Shown here piece by piece: positions 28,349 to 38,141 of a DNA stretch of 64,000 bases. Within the stretch, counting starts at the first letter, position 1, and the number at the start of each line of letters is the position of its first letter. The DNA is from Xanthobacter tagetidis (GTDB taxonomy: Bacteria; Pseudomonadota; Alphaproteobacteria; Rhizobiales; Xanthobacteraceae). Location: NCBI RefSeq assembly GCF_003667445.1, contig NZ_RCTF01000011.1, positions 62,001-126,000 on the forward strand, given 5' to 3'. A model generated the notes under the pieces. The model worked only from the letters and a program-made list of their open reading frames with translations. It did not search any database and had not been told where the DNA came from. A program made the translations under genes and the position numbers.

Positions 28349-29272
28349 TCAGGACTGGCCGGCGGCGGCAGCCACCTCGGCGGCGAAGTCGGTCTCTTCC
28401 TTCTCGATGCCCTCGCCGAGCGCGTAGCGCACGAACCCGGTGAGCGCGACCGGCGCGCCGACCTGGCCCTCGGCCTCCTTGAGCACCTGCGCCACCGACT
28501 TCGAGCCGTCGTGCACGAAGGCCTGGTCGAGGAGGGTGTTCTCCTTGAAGAAGCTCTTCATGCCGCTCTCGGCGATCTTGTCCTGCACGTTGGCAGGCTT
28601 GCCCTGATGCTTCTCGAGCAGGATCGCCTTCTCGCGGGCGATGGTCTCGGCGGCGATGCCGGAGGCGTCGAGCGCCAGCGGGTTCAGCGCCGCCACATGC
28701 ATGGCGATCTGCCGGCCGAGCGCTGCGAGCTTGTCCACGTCGCCCTTCGATTCGAGCGCCACCAGCACGCCGATGCGGCCCTGGCCCTCGACCACCGCGC
28801 CGTGCACGTAGGTGGCGATGATGCCGTGGGCCACGGTGAGCTTCGCCGAACGGCGCAGCGTCATGTTCTCGCCGATGGTGGCAATGAGCGAAGTCAGGCG
28901 CTCGCCCACCGTGACGCTCTCGCCCGGGAACTTGGCGGCGGCGATCGCCTCCAGCGTACCGTCGGTGTTGAGGCCGACCTTGGCCACCTCGCGCACGAAG
29001 GCCTGGAAATCGGGGTTGCGGGCGACGAAGTCGGTCTCGGCATTCACCTCGACGGCCACGGCATAGTGGCCGGAGGACTCCACAGCCACCGCACCCTCGG
29101 CGGCGACGCGGCCGGCCTTCTTGGCGGCCTTGGCGAGACCCTTCTTGCGCAGCCAGTCGATCGCGGCCTCGATGTCGCCGTCCGTCTCGGTGAGGGCGGT
29201 CTTACAGTCCATCATGCCAGCGCCGGTCTTCTCGCGCAGGTCCTTGACGAGAGCGGCAGTGATCGCGGCCAT
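28349..29272 (-). CDS. tsf: Translation elongation factor Ts
   Basis: 307 residues, ATG with GAGGAT upstream. Nucleotide exchange factor for EF-Tu. N-terminal UBA-like domain with [16 protein letters not shown] and [16 protein letters not shown] (1-55); core domain signature [19 protein letters not shown] (about 72-90); C-terminal [18 protein letters not shown]. The usual NE after TDFVAR reads NP. It follows rpsB by 134 bases and is 20 bases from pyrH. Confidence 0.97.
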   Translation of the reverse strand: MAAITAALVKDLREKTGAGMMDCKTALTETDGDIEAAIDWLRKKGLAKAAKKAGRVAAEGAVAVESSGHYAVAVEVNAETDFVARNPDFQAFVREVAKVGLNTDGTLEAIAAAKFPGESVTVGERLTSLIATIGENMTLRRSAKLTVAHGIIATYVHGAVVEGQGRIGVLVALESKGDVDKLAALGRQIAMHVAALNPLALDASGIAAETIAREKAILLEKHQGKPANVQDKIAESGMKSFFKENTLLDQAFVHDGSKSVAQVLKEAEGQVGAPVALTGFVRYALGEGIEKEETDFAAEVAAAAGQS

Positions 29273-29406
29273 CTTGCTATCCTCTTCTTCTCACGCCACG
29301 GCCGGCACGAGGCGATCCCGAGCCGGCCGTGTGGGCGCTGGGCGCCCTTAAGTCACACTATTCTGTCAGCTCTGCGACGGGGCGAGCGCCCCGCCGGCCG
29401 GCGAGG

Positions 29407-30411
29407 TCACTCCACCTCGGCGGACATCTCCTTGGCCTGGGCGATCCAGCCGTCCACGCGGCCGGGAAGACCCACCTCCTCGCCGATGCGGTGCGCGTCG
29501 GCGGCGTCGAGGCCGGCAATCTGCCCGAAATGGAAGACGCCGAGGTCGTTCAGCTTCAGCTCGATCTCCGGGCTGACGCCGGTGAGCTTCTTGAGGTCGT
29601 CGGCGACGCCGCGCGGACCGGACAGCGGCTCGAAGGTCGACCAGATGCTGGTCTCCGCCGGCAGGTCTTCCACCAGCGGCGCCTCTTCGGCGCCGACATC
29701 GATGCCGAGATCGGTATGGCCGCGGCCGATGCCGTCGATGGCGGCGCGCGCCACCAGCTCGCAATAGAGCTGGATCGCGCGGCCGGCGTCGTCATTGCCC
29801 GGCACCGGATAGGCGATGCCGTCCGGATCGCAGTTGGTGTCGAGGATCGCCGCCACCGGGATGCCGAGGCGCTGGGCCTCCTTCACCGCGATGTCCTCCT
29901 TGTTCGTGTCGATCACGAACAGCAGGTCCGGCAGGCCGCCCATGTCGCGGATACCGCCGAGCGCCTTGTCCAGCTTCTCCTTCTCGCGCGAGAGCGTCAG
30001 GCGCTCCTTCTTGGTGTAGCCCGAGGACGCTTCCGGAGCAGCCAGCGTCTCCTCCAGCTTCTTCAGCCGCGCGATGGAATTGGAAATGGTCTTCCAGTTG
30101 GTGAGCATGCCGCCGAGCCAGCGGTGGTTCACGTAATACTGGGCGGAGCGGCGGGCGGCGTCGGCCACCTGCTCCTGGGCCTGGCGCTTGGTGCCGACGA
30201 ACAGCACGCGGCCGCCCTGGGCCACGGTGTCGGACACCGCCTGCAGCGCGCGATGGAGCGCCGGCACGGTCTGCGACAGGTCGAGGATGTGGATATTGTT
30301 GCGGACACCGAAGATGTACGGAGCCATCTTCGGATTCCAGCGATGGGACTGATGTCCGAAGTGCACGCCAGCTTCAAGCAGCTGACGCATCGAATAATCG
30401 GGAAGCGCCAC
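29407..30411 (-). CDS. rpsB: 30S ribosomal protein S2 with C-terminal extension
   Basis: 334 residues from GTG 30411, with GGAG nine bases upstream. Body of S2 in residues 1-225: [72 protein letters not shown]. coli S2 has about 240 residues. Here about 90 extra residues include a helix-hairpin-helix-like segment ([30 protein letters not shown], about 265-295), as known from long S2 proteins of Hyphomicrobiales. First gene of the long minus-strand block. Confidence 0.95.
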   Translation of the reverse strand: MALPDYSMRQLLEAGVHFGHQSHRWNPKMAPYIFGVRNNIHILDLSQTVPALHRALQAVSDTVAQGGRVLFVGTKRQAQEQVADAARRSAQYYVNHRWLGGMLTNWKTISNSIARLKKLEETLAAPEASSGYTKKERLTLSREKEKLDKALGGIRDMGGLPDLLFVIDTNKEDIAVKEAQRLGIPVAAILDTNCDPDGIAYPVPGNDDAGRAIQLYCELVARAAIDGIGRGHTDLGIDVGAEEAPLVEDLPAETSIWSTFEPLSGPRGVADDLKKLTGVSPEIELKLNDLGVFHFGQIAGLDAADAHRIGEEVGLPGRVDGWIAQAKEMSAEVE

Positions 30412-30516
30412 TTTGGTATTCTCCGGTTGAGCCTCCGCGGACGTACCCTCGACCCGTCGGGGACGAAGGCACCGGATGGCCGAATTGGCCGTTTGTCCGC
30501 GTGCGGAATGGGCCGG

Positions 30517-30545
30517 CTTATAGGCGAGCCGGCTTCAAGAGGCAA
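30517..30545 (-). promoter_or_regulatory. Candidate rpsB-tsf promoter
   Basis: On the minus strand TTGCCT (30540-30545) and TATAAG (30517-30522) are 17 bases apart, a good sigma-70 layout, and would give a leader of roughly 100 bases before the rpsB GTG. S2 operons are often autoregulated through the leader; no specific S2-binding structure was identified here. Confidence 0.45.
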
Positions 30546-30631
30546 GATGCTGGCGCGGCGAACACCGCGATGGCGGCATCCGGCGACCGCCGGGCGGGCG
30601 CGGCGGTTCCACCCGGCCTCAGAACGTCACA

Positions 30632-31456
30632 TCAGAACGTCTCGAACGCCACCGCGATGCGGTCGAGCTTGCGCACAGCGGCGACATCGTTCGGATCGTC
30701 CAGAAGGTCCTGCATCGTGGCGTAGGCGCGACGGGACAGGAAGCGGAACCAGGATGTGGGGGCGGGCGGCGCCAGCGCATGGTGCCTCAGGTCGGTCCGT
30801 GCCGCTTCGGTGGTCCGCTCCTCGGCCTGCGCCAGCAGCGGCGCGACCGGCTCGCCCAAGGCTTCGGCCACCTTGCTGACCACCAAGCGCCAGTCCTGGA
30901 GCGATTCCTCATAGGATATGACTGTCCGCGCCCGCCCGCGGGTGGCGCGCTCCGCGTCCAGCGTGTGGCGCAGCCAGAGCCGCACGGCACGCTCGGTGGT
31001 GAATTGGTCGCGCCTGGCCAGCGACGCCGCCACCTCCATGGGATTGCGCACCACCAGCACCGGCGTCGAGCGATAGCCCAAGTCCAGCAATGCGGCTTCG
31101 TAGAGCGGCACCAGACGCGAGATTCGCGGATCCTTGAGGACGATCCGATCCGCGGAGCCGAATTCGCTGGCCAGCAGCTCCGTCAGCTCATGATACAGCC
31201 CGTTCCGGCGCGTCAGCGCGATCGGGTCCGCCGTCATCCGCGTGCGCTTGTGCCATTGCGTCCCGCACGCCTCGAAGATGCGGTCATTCAGCTTGTAGAT
31301 GACTTCGGATTCCCAATAGCCCTCCGGATTGGCCTCGTTGGCGGCCATCAGGGTCTTGGGAGCTTCGAAGCCCATCAGGTTGACGATCTTGGAGCACAGC
31401 GACGTGCCGCTCCGGTGCATGCCGAGAATGAGGACGGCACGCTTGCCCGACTCCAT
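30632..31456 (-). CDS. Sulfotransferase family protein
   Basis: 274 residues. The N-terminus VLILGMHRSGTSLCSKIVNLMG (8-29) is the 5'-phosphosulfate-binding loop of PAPS-dependent sulfotransferases. VLKDPRISRLVPLYEAALLDLG and STPVLVVRNPMEVAASLARRD (about 130-145) match the 3'-phosphate-binding region. The rest is helical. Such enzymes transfer sulfate to glycolipids, polysaccharides or small molecules; the acceptor cannot be told. It stands alone between dnaE and rpsB on the same strand, 164 bases from dnaE. A second sulfotransferase-like gene lies beyond dnaE (35351-36133). Confidence 0.82.
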   Translation of the reverse strand: MESGKRAVLILGMHRSGTSLCSKIVNLMGFEAPKTLMAANEANPEGYWESEVIYKLNDRIFEACGTQWHKRTRMTADPIALTRRNGLYHELTELLASEFGSADRIVLKDPRISRLVPLYEAALLDLGYRSTPVLVVRNPMEVAASLARRDQFTTERAVRLWLRHTLDAERATRGRARTVISYEESLQDWRLVVSKVAEALGEPVAPLLAQAEERTTEAARTDLRHHALAPPAPTSWFRFLSRRAYATMQDLLDDPNDVAAVRKLDRIAVAFETF

Positions 31457-31620
31457 GTGTGCTCCTTGGCGCCAGCGCCCGGAATCAAGATCCGGCTGCC
31501 GCTGGGTCGACCTAGTGTCCGAACGTTTCCCTGACCGCGCGGAACATTAAGTCTGATTGGCGCGCCGCGACAAGCTTCGCCGCGTTTCCGACTGTGGATT
31601 TTAAGGTAACCAGATGTTAC

Positions 31621-34600
31621 TCAGGCCGCCGCTTCCACAGCCACGACGCCAGGAATTGCCTTGATGGCGCCGGCGATCTGCGGCGAGATCGGATAGCGCC
31701 CCGGCAGGTTGACCTCGACCTCCGCCTTGGCGTCGTCCACCAGCAGAACCAGGCTCACCACGCCGGCACCCGCATCGGCGCCGGCGTTCCCCGCCGCCTT
31801 GCCGCTTTCCGAAAGCCGGCGGGCGATGCCTTCCACCGGCTCGGTCGAGCGCAGGAAGATGCGCAATCCCTTGTGGCTGCGCGCGGTGAGCGCGTCGAGC
31901 GGCTCGCAATTCTGGATCCGCACGCGCACATCCTCGCCCTGAAGCTCAGCCGCCACCGTGAGCAACAGCGCCGTACCCGGCTCCAGGAGGTCGCGCAGCT
32001 GCGCGAGGCCCTCGGAAAAGATCACCGCCTCATAGTGGCCCGAGGGATCGGAGAGCCCGATGATGCCCATGCGGGTACCGGACTTGGTGCGCCGCTCCTG
32101 GCGCGACACCACCGTGGCGGCGAGGCGCCCGAACGTGTCCCCTGCCCGCACGCCGCGTGCGAAATCCTGGTAGGGGCGCACGCGCAGCTTCTTCAGGGCC
32201 TCGGCGTAGTCGTCCAGCGGATGACCGGTGAGGAAGAAGCCGATGGTGTCGTATTCCTTCTGCAGCCGCTCGGCCGGCATCCAGGGCGCGGCGTCCGGCA
32301 GGGGCAGCTCGGCGGCCACGGGGCCGGACCCGAACATGTCGTTCTGGCCCATGGCCCGTCCCTGCTCTTCGCGCGCGGCGTGGGCGGCGATGGCGTCGAT
32401 GGCGGCGAACGCCTTGGCGCGGTTCTTCTCCAGCACGTCGAAGCAGCCGGCGGCGGCGAGGCTCTCCAGCGTGCGCTTGTTCACGAGCTTCACCGGCAGG
32501 CGCGAGGCGAAGTCCGACAGGCTCCTGAACGGGCGGTCCCCGCGCGCGGCGACGAGCGCCTCCACCGCGGCCTCGCCGACGCCCTTGATGGCCGCCATGG
32601 CGTAGATGATCCGGCCGTCCTTCACGCCGAACTCGCGGGCCGACAGGTTGATGTTGGGCGGCACCACCTCGATGCCGAGGCGCTGGGCCTCCTGGCGGAA
32701 TTCCGCGAGCTTGTCGGTATTGCCCTTGTCGAGCGTCATGGAGGCGGCGAGGAACTCGGTCGCGTGGTTCGCCTTGAGCCATGCGGTCTGGTAGGCGACC
32801 AGCGCATAGGCGGCGGCGTGCGACTTGTTGAAGCCGTAGTCCGCGAACTTGGCGAGCAGGTCGAAGATGGTGTCGGCCTGCGCCTTGTCGATGCCGCGCT
32901 CCACCGCGCCGGAGACGAAGCGCGAGCGCTGCTTGTCCATCTCGGCGCGAATCTTCTTGCCCATGGCCCGGCGCAGCAGGTCCGCCTCGCCCAGCGAGTA
33001 GCCGGAGAGCGCCTGGGCGATCTGCATCACCTGTTCCTGATAGATGATGACGCCGAACGTCTCCTTCAGGTAGGGCTCAAGCTTGGGGTGGATGTATTCC
33101 GGCGTCGCCTTGCCGTTCTTGCAGTCGCAATACACCGGGATGTTGGCCATGGGGCCCGGCCGGTAGAGGGCCACCAGGGCGATGATGTCCTCGATGCGGT
33201 CGGCCTTCATGTCCACCAGCGCGCGGCGCATGCCCGCGCTTTCCACCTGGAACACGCCGACCGTCTCGCCCTTGGCCAGCATGGCGTAGGTCTTGGGGTC
33301 GTCGAGCGGGATTTTCGAGATGTCGAGGTCGATCCCGCGGGCGCGGATCAGCTGCACCGCCTTCTCGATCACGGTCAGCGTCTTGAGGCCGAGGAAGTCG
33401 AACTTCACCAGGCCCGCCTGCTCCACCCACTTCATGTTGTACTGGGTGACAGGCATGTCGGACTTGGGATCGCGGTAGAGCGGGACCAGTTCGTCGAGCT
33501 TCCTGTCGCCGATGACGATGCCGGCCGCATGGGTGGAGGCGTGGCGGTTGAGCCCCTCCAGGCGCACGGCGATGTCGAAGGCGCGCTTGACCACTTCCTC
33601 CTGGTCCTTGGCCGCCTGGAGGCGCGGCTCGTCGGCGATGGCCTGCTTGAGCGTGACCGGATTGGCCGGGTTCTGCGGCACCAGCTTGCAGAGCTTGTCC
33701 ACCTGGCCGTAGGGCATTTCCAGCACCCGGCCCACGTCGCGCAGCACGCCGCGCGCCTGGAGCGTGCCGAAGGTGATGATCTGCGCCACCTGCGAACGGC
33801 CGTAGCGCTCCTGCACGTAGTGGATCACCTCGTCGCGGCGCTCCTGGCAGAAGTCCACGTCGAAGTCGGGCATGGACACGCGGTCCGGATTCAGGAAGCG
33901 CTCGAACAGAAGCCCGAACCGCAGCGGGTCGAGGTCGGTGATCTGGAGCGAATAGGCCACCAGCGAGCCGGCGCCCGAGCCGCGCCCCGGCCCGACCGGG
34001 ATGTCGTGCGCCTTGGCCCACTTGATGAAGTCCGACACGATCAGGAAGTAGCCGGGGAACTTCATCTTGGTGATGACGGAAATCTCGTAGGCGAGCCGCT
34101 CCTCATACGCGGCCACCTCCAGGCCCGGCGCCGGGCCGTGCTTGGCGAGGCGCGCGGCGAGGCCCTCTTTCGCCTGGCGCTCCAGCTCCGCCGCCTCCTC
34201 GGCGAGCGGATCGCCCTCCCCGGCCCCCGAGGTGAAGCGCGGCAGGATCGGCTTCACGGTCTTCACCCGGAAGGCGCAGCGGCGGGCGATCTCGACGCTG
34301 TTTGCCGTGGCCTCGGGCAGGTCCGCGAACAGCTCCAGCATCTCCTTGCGGGTCTTGAAGCGGTGCTCGGAGGTCAGGCGGCGCCGGTCGCCCTCGGCGA
34401 CGAGGCGGCCCTCGGCGATGCAGACCAGAGCGTCGTGCGCTTCGTAGTCCCCATGGGAGCCGAAGAACGGCTCGTTCGCCGCCACCAGCGGCAGGCCCTT
34501 GGCATAAGCGAGGTCCAGAAGCTGCGGCTCGGCGATCCGCTCGGCATCGGTGCCATGGCGCTGCAGTTCCACATAGAGCCGGTCGCCGAAGATCGCGGCG

Positions 34601-35097
34601 AGCGCGTCCAGCCGCTGGGCGGCGACGTCCCCATGGCCACCGGCCAGGGCCAGATCGACCGGGCCCGACGGCCCGCCCGTCAGCGCGACGAGGCCGTGGT
34701 GGGCCTGGCTCAGCCAGTCGAGAAGGATGCGGGGCTCGTCCTCGCTGGCGGTCTCCAGGAAGGAGCGGGAGACGAGGCGCATCAGGTTGCGCCATCCCGT
34801 CTCGTCCTTGGCGAGCAGGACGATGCGCGGCTTCCTAGCCTTCAGCACCACCCCGCGCGGGCCGGGCGGCTCCGGCAGGTCGAGCGCGAGCGAGGCGCCG
34901 GCGATGGGCTGGATGCCCGAGCCCGCCATCTTCTCCGAGAATTCCAGCGCGCCGAAGAGATTGCCCGTGTCCGTGAGCGCCATCGCCGGCTGGCCGTCCG
35001 CCTTGGCGAGGTCCGCCAGCTTGCCGATGGAGATCGCCCCCTCCAGCAGCGAGTAGGAGGAGTGCACATGCAGATGGATGAAGCCGGGATCGGGCAT
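31621..35097 (-). CDS. dnaE: DNA polymerase III subunit alpha
   Basis: 1158 residues, the replicative polymerase. PHP domain at the N-terminus (FIHLHVHSSYSLLEG, 6-20). Palm motifs GPGRGSGAGSL (369-379) and PDFDVDFC (410-417), whose aspartates bind catalytic metals. Fingers and beta-clamp regions follow with FQVESAGMRRAL and GYSLGEADLLRRAMGKK; a C-terminal OB domain begins with AATVVSRQERRTKSG. This is DnaE1 by length and PHP start, not the error-prone DnaE2, though a search would settle it. The ATG at 35097 gives the standard MPDPGFIHLHVHS start. A divergent sulfotransferase-like gene starts 254 bases upstream. Confidence 0.95.
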   Translation of the reverse strand: MPDPGFIHLHVHSSYSLLEGAISIGKLADLAKADGQPAMALTDTGNLFGALEFSEKMAGSGIQPIAGASLALDLPEPPGPRGVVLKARKPRIVLLAKDETGWRNLMRLVSRSFLETASEDEPRILLDWLSQAHHGLVALTGGPSGPVDLALAGGHGDVAAQRLDALAAIFGDRLYVELQRHGTDAERIAEPQLLDLAYAKGLPLVAANEPFFGSHGDYEAHDALVCIAEGRLVAEGDRRRLTSEHRFKTRKEMLELFADLPEATANSVEIARRCAFRVKTVKPILPRFTSGAGEGDPLAEEAAELERQAKEGLAARLAKHGPAPGLEVAAYEERLAYEISVITKMKFPGYFLIVSDFIKWAKAHDIPVGPGRGSGAGSLVAYSLQITDLDPLRFGLLFERFLNPDRVSMPDFDVDFCQERRDEVIHYVQERYGRSQVAQIITFGTLQARGVLRDVGRVLEMPYGQVDKLCKLVPQNPANPVTLKQAIADEPRLQAAKDQEEVVKRAFDIAVRLEGLNRHASTHAAGIVIGDRKLDELVPLYRDPKSDMPVTQYNMKWVEQAGLVKFDFLGLKTLTVIEKAVQLIRARGIDLDISKIPLDDPKTYAMLAKGETVGVFQVESAGMRRALVDMKADRIEDIIALVALYRPGPMANIPVYCDCKNGKATPEYIHPKLEPYLKETFGVIIYQEQVMQIAQALSGYSLGEADLLRRAMGKKIRAEMDKQRSRFVSGAVERGIDKAQADTIFDLLAKFADYGFNKSHAAAYALVAYQTAWLKANHATEFLAASMTLDKGNTDKLAEFRQEAQRLGIEVVPPNINLSAREFGVKDGRIIYAMAAIKGVGEAAVEALVAARGDRPFRSLSDFASRLPVKLVNKRTLESLAAAGCFDVLEKNRAKAFAAIDAIAAHAAREEQGRAMGQNDMFGSGPVAAELPLPDAAPWMPAERLQKEYDTIGFFLTGHPLDDYAEALKKLRVRPYQDFARGVRAGDTFGRLAATVVSRQERRTKSGTRMGIIGLSDPSGHYEAVIFSEGLAQLRDLLEPGTALLLTVAAELQGEDVRVRIQNCEPLDALTARSHKGLRIFLRSTEPVEGIARRLSESGKAAGNAGADAGAGVVSLVLLVDDAKAEVEVNLPGRYPISPQIAGAIKAIPGVVAVEAAA

Positions 35098-35350
35098 GGG
35101 TCTCGTTCGGTATCGTTCGGCGAATCGCGCAGCACCAGCCCGCGCGGCCGGAAGCTTACGCCCGTTTCCATCGTATGGCGGCACACCGGGGACGGGAACG
35201 CCCGAGCAGGGCCGGCCGTCCCTGGTTTCCACATGTCCCGCCGCGACGCCGGAAAGCTCCGAGGCGCGAGCGGGCATGCAAGCCGCCTTGCGCCGGGCGG
35301 CCGGTCTGGAGGAAAGTCCGCCCTCGCGACCCAACGCCGGACCGCCCGTG

Positions 35351-36133
35351 ATGCGCACCCTCTTCATCCATGCCGGCACCCACAAGACCGGCACGACCTC
35401 GGTCCAGTGGTATCTCAACCGGCATGGCCGCAAGCTCATGCGCCACGGCACCTACGTGCCGAAAGCCGGCTGCCCGTCGGCGCGCTCCTCCGGCCACCAC
35501 AACATCCCCTGGCTGCTGATGGGCGACCCGCGGGCCAAGGTCGAGCATGGCGGCATCGACGCGCTGCTGGCGGAACTGGCCGAGGTCGACAGCCCGCAGG
35601 CCGTGGTTTCTTCCGAGGAATTCCAGTTCCTCGCCGACCGGCCGCTGGCGCTGGCCGAGCTCGACCACCGCATCCATGAGGCCGGCTGGAGGCCGGTCTA
35701 CCTCATGTATCTGCGGGCGCCGGGCGCCTATGCCAATTCGCTCTACCGCGAGTTCCCGCTGCAGAACATCCACGTGCCGTTCGCGGATTTCCTTGCCGGG
35801 GTGCTGGCGGACGGCGCCTACCAGCCGCCGGGCGAGGTGATCCTGCGGCTCGACTATGATGTGCTGGTGGAGAAGTGGCGCGCCGCCGCCAAGGGCGAGC
35901 TGCGCCTCCTCTCCTACGAGGCCGCGTCCGCAGCCGGCGGCATCATCCCCGCCTTCATGGGCGCGCTCGGCCTGCCGGAGCGCACGGCCCAGTTCCGCCA
36001 GCGGCGCATCAACACGTCCAGCGGCGTGACCACGGACGAGATGCGGGGCGGGGCGAAGCTGATCGACGCGAAGTTCCGCCCCGCCTTCGAGCGTCACGTG
36101 GCGGAGACCGCCGCGACGCGCAACGCGGCCTGA
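35351..36133 (+). CDS. Sulfotransferase-like P-loop protein
   Basis: 260 residues from ATG 35351 (an in-frame ATG at 35274 is an alternative; neither has a strong ribosome site). The opening MRTLFIHAGTHKTGTTSVQWYL (1-22) is a sulfotransferase-type 5'-phosphosulfate loop with the GTHKTGTTS pattern seen in proteobacterial family members annotated as sulfotransferases. The central PVYLMYLRAPGAYANSLYREF may hold the 3'-phosphate-binding Arg and Ser. No membrane segment. Divergent from dnaE and convergent with thiL, with no partner gene, so the acceptor is unknown. Weak overall similarity to the gene at 30632 apart from the loop. Confidence 0.65.
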   Translation: MRTLFIHAGTHKTGTTSVQWYLNRHGRKLMRHGTYVPKAGCPSARSSGHHNIPWLLMGDPRAKVEHGGIDALLAELAEVDSPQAVVSSEEFQFLADRPLALAELDHRIHEAGWRPVYLMYLRAPGAYANSLYREFPLQNIHVPFADFLAGVLADGAYQPPGEVILRLDYDVLVEKWRAAAKGELRLLSYEAASAAGGIIPAFMGALGLPERTAQFRQRRINTSSGVTTDEMRGGAKLIDAKFRPAFERHVAETAATRNAA

Positions 36134-36164
36134 CGTCAGGCGCAGCAGGAGTGCCAAAGCGCCT

Positions 36165-37169
36165 TCAGAAGTGGCTGAAGCTGCCTGAGCCGAGGTCGAG
36201 CGCCACCCCGTCCGGGCCGATCACGTCGAGCCCCTCCCCGCCCCGCGTCTCGCCGATCAGCGTCACCGGCACGCCGGCGCGCGCCGCCTCGGCCGTGAAG
36301 GCCGGCACGGCGGCATGGGGCACACAGGCGAGAATCTCGTAATCGTCGCCGCCGGTGAGCGCCGTGCGCAGAAGCTCCGCCCGTCCCGCCGTCACCCGGG
36401 CCGCAGCGGCCGAGAGCGGCACGCGGCGCGCCTCGATCACGCCGCCGCAGCCGGAGGCGGCGAGCATCTTCGCCGCGTCGCCGGCAAGACCGTCCGACAC
36501 GTCCATGGCCGCCGCCGCATAGGCGCGCAGCACCGGCGCGAGCGCAAGCCGCGGCTGGGGGTGGAGGTAGCGGTCGAGCAGATGGCCGCGCTGCTCCGCG
36601 TCGAGATCGCCGAACGGCACATCGTTCGGCCCCTGCCGGAGCTTCAGGCCCAGGGCCGCGTCGCCGATGGTGCCGGAGACCAGGATCGCCTGGCCCGGCC
36701 GCGCGCCGGTACGGGGCACGAAACCGCCTTTGGGCACCGCGCCGAGCGCGGTGATCGTGATCGTCACCGGTCCCGGCGTCGCGACCGTGTCGCCGCCGAG
36801 GATCGGACAGCCGAATGCAACCGCGTCCGCCCCGAGCCCGTCCGCGAAGGCCGCGACCCAGGCTTCGCCCGTCCCCTTGGGCAAGGCGAGCGCCAGAAGC
36901 GCACCGAGCGGCGCGGCGCCCTTGGCGGCGAGATCGGACAGGTTGACCCGGAGCGCCTTGCGCGCCACCGAGGCCGGCGCGTCGTCGGCGAAGAAATGCA
37001 CGCCCGCCACCACCGCATCCTTGGTCAGGACCAGGTCGCAGCCCTCGGGCGGCGACAGAAGCGCGGCGTCGTCGCGCAGGCCGAGCGCACCCGCGCCGGC
37101 GATGGGGCGGAAGAAGCGGGCGATCAGGCGGTCCTCGCCCGAGCCGCCGCCTTCCATCGCCCCGCCCAT
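36165..37169 (-). CDS. thiL: Thiamine-monophosphate kinase
   Basis: 334 residues from ATG 37169 (ATG 37157 is also possible). ATP-dependent phosphorylation of thiamine phosphate to thiamine diphosphate. PurM-like fold: GEDRLIARFFRPIAG, LGLRDDAALL with Mg-binding aspartates, DLVLTKDAVVAGVHFFADD, ALRVNLSDLAAKGAAP, GGDTVATPGPVTITITALG, AMDVSDGLAGDAAKML and GGDDYEILACV are all family hallmarks. Start lies two bases beyond the nusB stop. No TPP riboswitch is seen; it rides on the ribH-nusB transcript. Confidence 0.95.
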   Translation of the reverse strand: MGGAMEGGGSGEDRLIARFFRPIAGAGALGLRDDAALLSPPEGCDLVLTKDAVVAGVHFFADDAPASVARKALRVNLSDLAAKGAAPLGALLALALPKGTGEAWVAAFADGLGADAVAFGCPILGGDTVATPGPVTITITALGAVPKGGFVPRTGARPGQAILVSGTIGDAALGLKLRQGPNDVPFGDLDAEQRGHLLDRYLHPQPRLALAPVLRAYAAAAMDVSDGLAGDAAKMLAASGCGGVIEARRVPLSAAAARVTAGRAELLRTALTGGDDYEILACVPHAAVPAFTAEAARAGVPVTLIGETRGGEGLDVIGPDGVALDLGSGSFSHF

Positions 37170-37170
37170 G

Positions 37171-37653
37171 TCAGGCGCCTGGCGGACGATCGAACTCGCC
37201 GGGCCGCAGGTCGCGGGCGAGCGAATCCAGAACCGCATTCACCATGCCGGTCTCGTCGCGCTCCAGGAAGGCCCCGGCCACGTTGACATATTCGGCGATC
37301 ACCACCCGCGCCGGCACGTCCGGACGCGACAGCAGCTCGGCGAGGCCGGCGCGCAGCACGGCGCGCAGCACCGCCTCCACGCGCTTCAGCGGCCACCCCT
37401 GGGTGAGCGCAGCGTCGAGCATCTGATCGATACGGCGCTGGTCGCTCAGCGCAGCCTCGACCACGGCACGGAACAGCTTCACGTCGGCGTCGGGCAGCTG
37501 GGTGCCCTCCACCTCCTGGCCGAGCCAATGGCTCTCGAACTCCGCGAGGACGTCGTTCACCGGGGTCTGGGCGAGGTCCATCTGATAGAGCGCCTGCACC
37601 GCGCCGAGGCGGGCCGCGCTCTTCTTCATGGGCTTGGTGGCGGCCTCGCTCAT
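37171..37653 (-). CDS. nusB: Transcription antitermination protein NusB
   Basis: 160 residues, all helical. Binds boxA RNA with S10 for rRNA antitermination. Features: [27 protein letters not shown] (12-38), [53 protein letters not shown] (about 95-137) and the ending FVNAVLD-type motif [15 protein letters not shown]. Overlaps ribH by four bases (ATGA) and ends next to thiL, the common ribH-nusB-thiL order. Confidence 0.96.
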   Translation of the reverse strand: MSEAATKPMKKSAARLGAVQALYQMDLAQTPVNDVLAEFESHWLGQEVEGTQLPDADVKLFRAVVEAALSDQRRIDQMLDAALTQGWPLKRVEAVLRAVLRAGLAELLSRPDVPARVVIAEYVNVAGAFLERDETGMVNAVLDSLARDLRPGEFDRPPGA

Positions 37654-38141
37654 GCTTCGAGCCGCCGACGCAGGCGCAGCAGGGACAGCGCCGCACGCGC
37701 CGCGCCTCCGCCCTTGTCGCCCTCGCTCACGCGCGCCCGCTCCCAGGCCTGCGCTTCGGTATCCACCGTGAGGATGCCGTTGCCGACCGGAAGCGCGTGG
37801 GTGACGCCGAGGTCCATGAGACCACGCGCGCTCTCGCCCGCCACGATCTCGAAATGATAGGTCTCGCCGCGGATCACCACGCCCAGCGCGACGACGGCGT
37901 CGACGTCCGTGCCGGTGATCTCCGCCGCGTCGAGCGCGATCTCGGCGGCGATGGGAATCTCCAGCGCGCCGGGCACGGTGATGACCTCCACTTCGACGCC
38001 GGCCGCCTCAAGCACCGCGCGGGCGCCCTTCAGCAGCTCGTCGGAGAGCGCCTCGTAATAGCGGCCCTCGATGATGAGGACGCGCGCGTCGCCGAGGGGC
38101 TCATCGCCCGGGAGCGCGCTTTCGCGCGAAGTCGTCACCAT
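37650..38141 (-). CDS. ribH: 6,7-dimethyl-8-ribityllumazine synthase
   Basis: 163 residues. Penultimate step of riboflavin synthesis, condensing 5-amino-6-ribitylaminouracil with dihydroxybutanone phosphate. Conserved stretches: [72 protein letters not shown] (His of GETYHFE is the catalytic base) and [18 protein letters not shown]. Normal length. Its start overlaps the ribE stop by seven bases. Confidence 0.96.
   Translation of the reverse strand: MVTTSRESALPGDEPLGDARVLIIEGRYYEALSDELLKGARAVLEAAGVEVEVITVPGALEIPIAAEIALDAAEITGTDVDAVVALGVVIRGETYHFEIVAGESARGLMDLGVTHALPVGNGILTVDTEAQAWERARVSEGDKGGGAARAALSLLRLRRRLEA

Noticed and set aside
31594..35679. Open frame of about 1360 codons on the plus strand
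   Set aside because: It is the mirror of dnaE, whose polymerase and PHP motifs are unambiguous on the minus strand.
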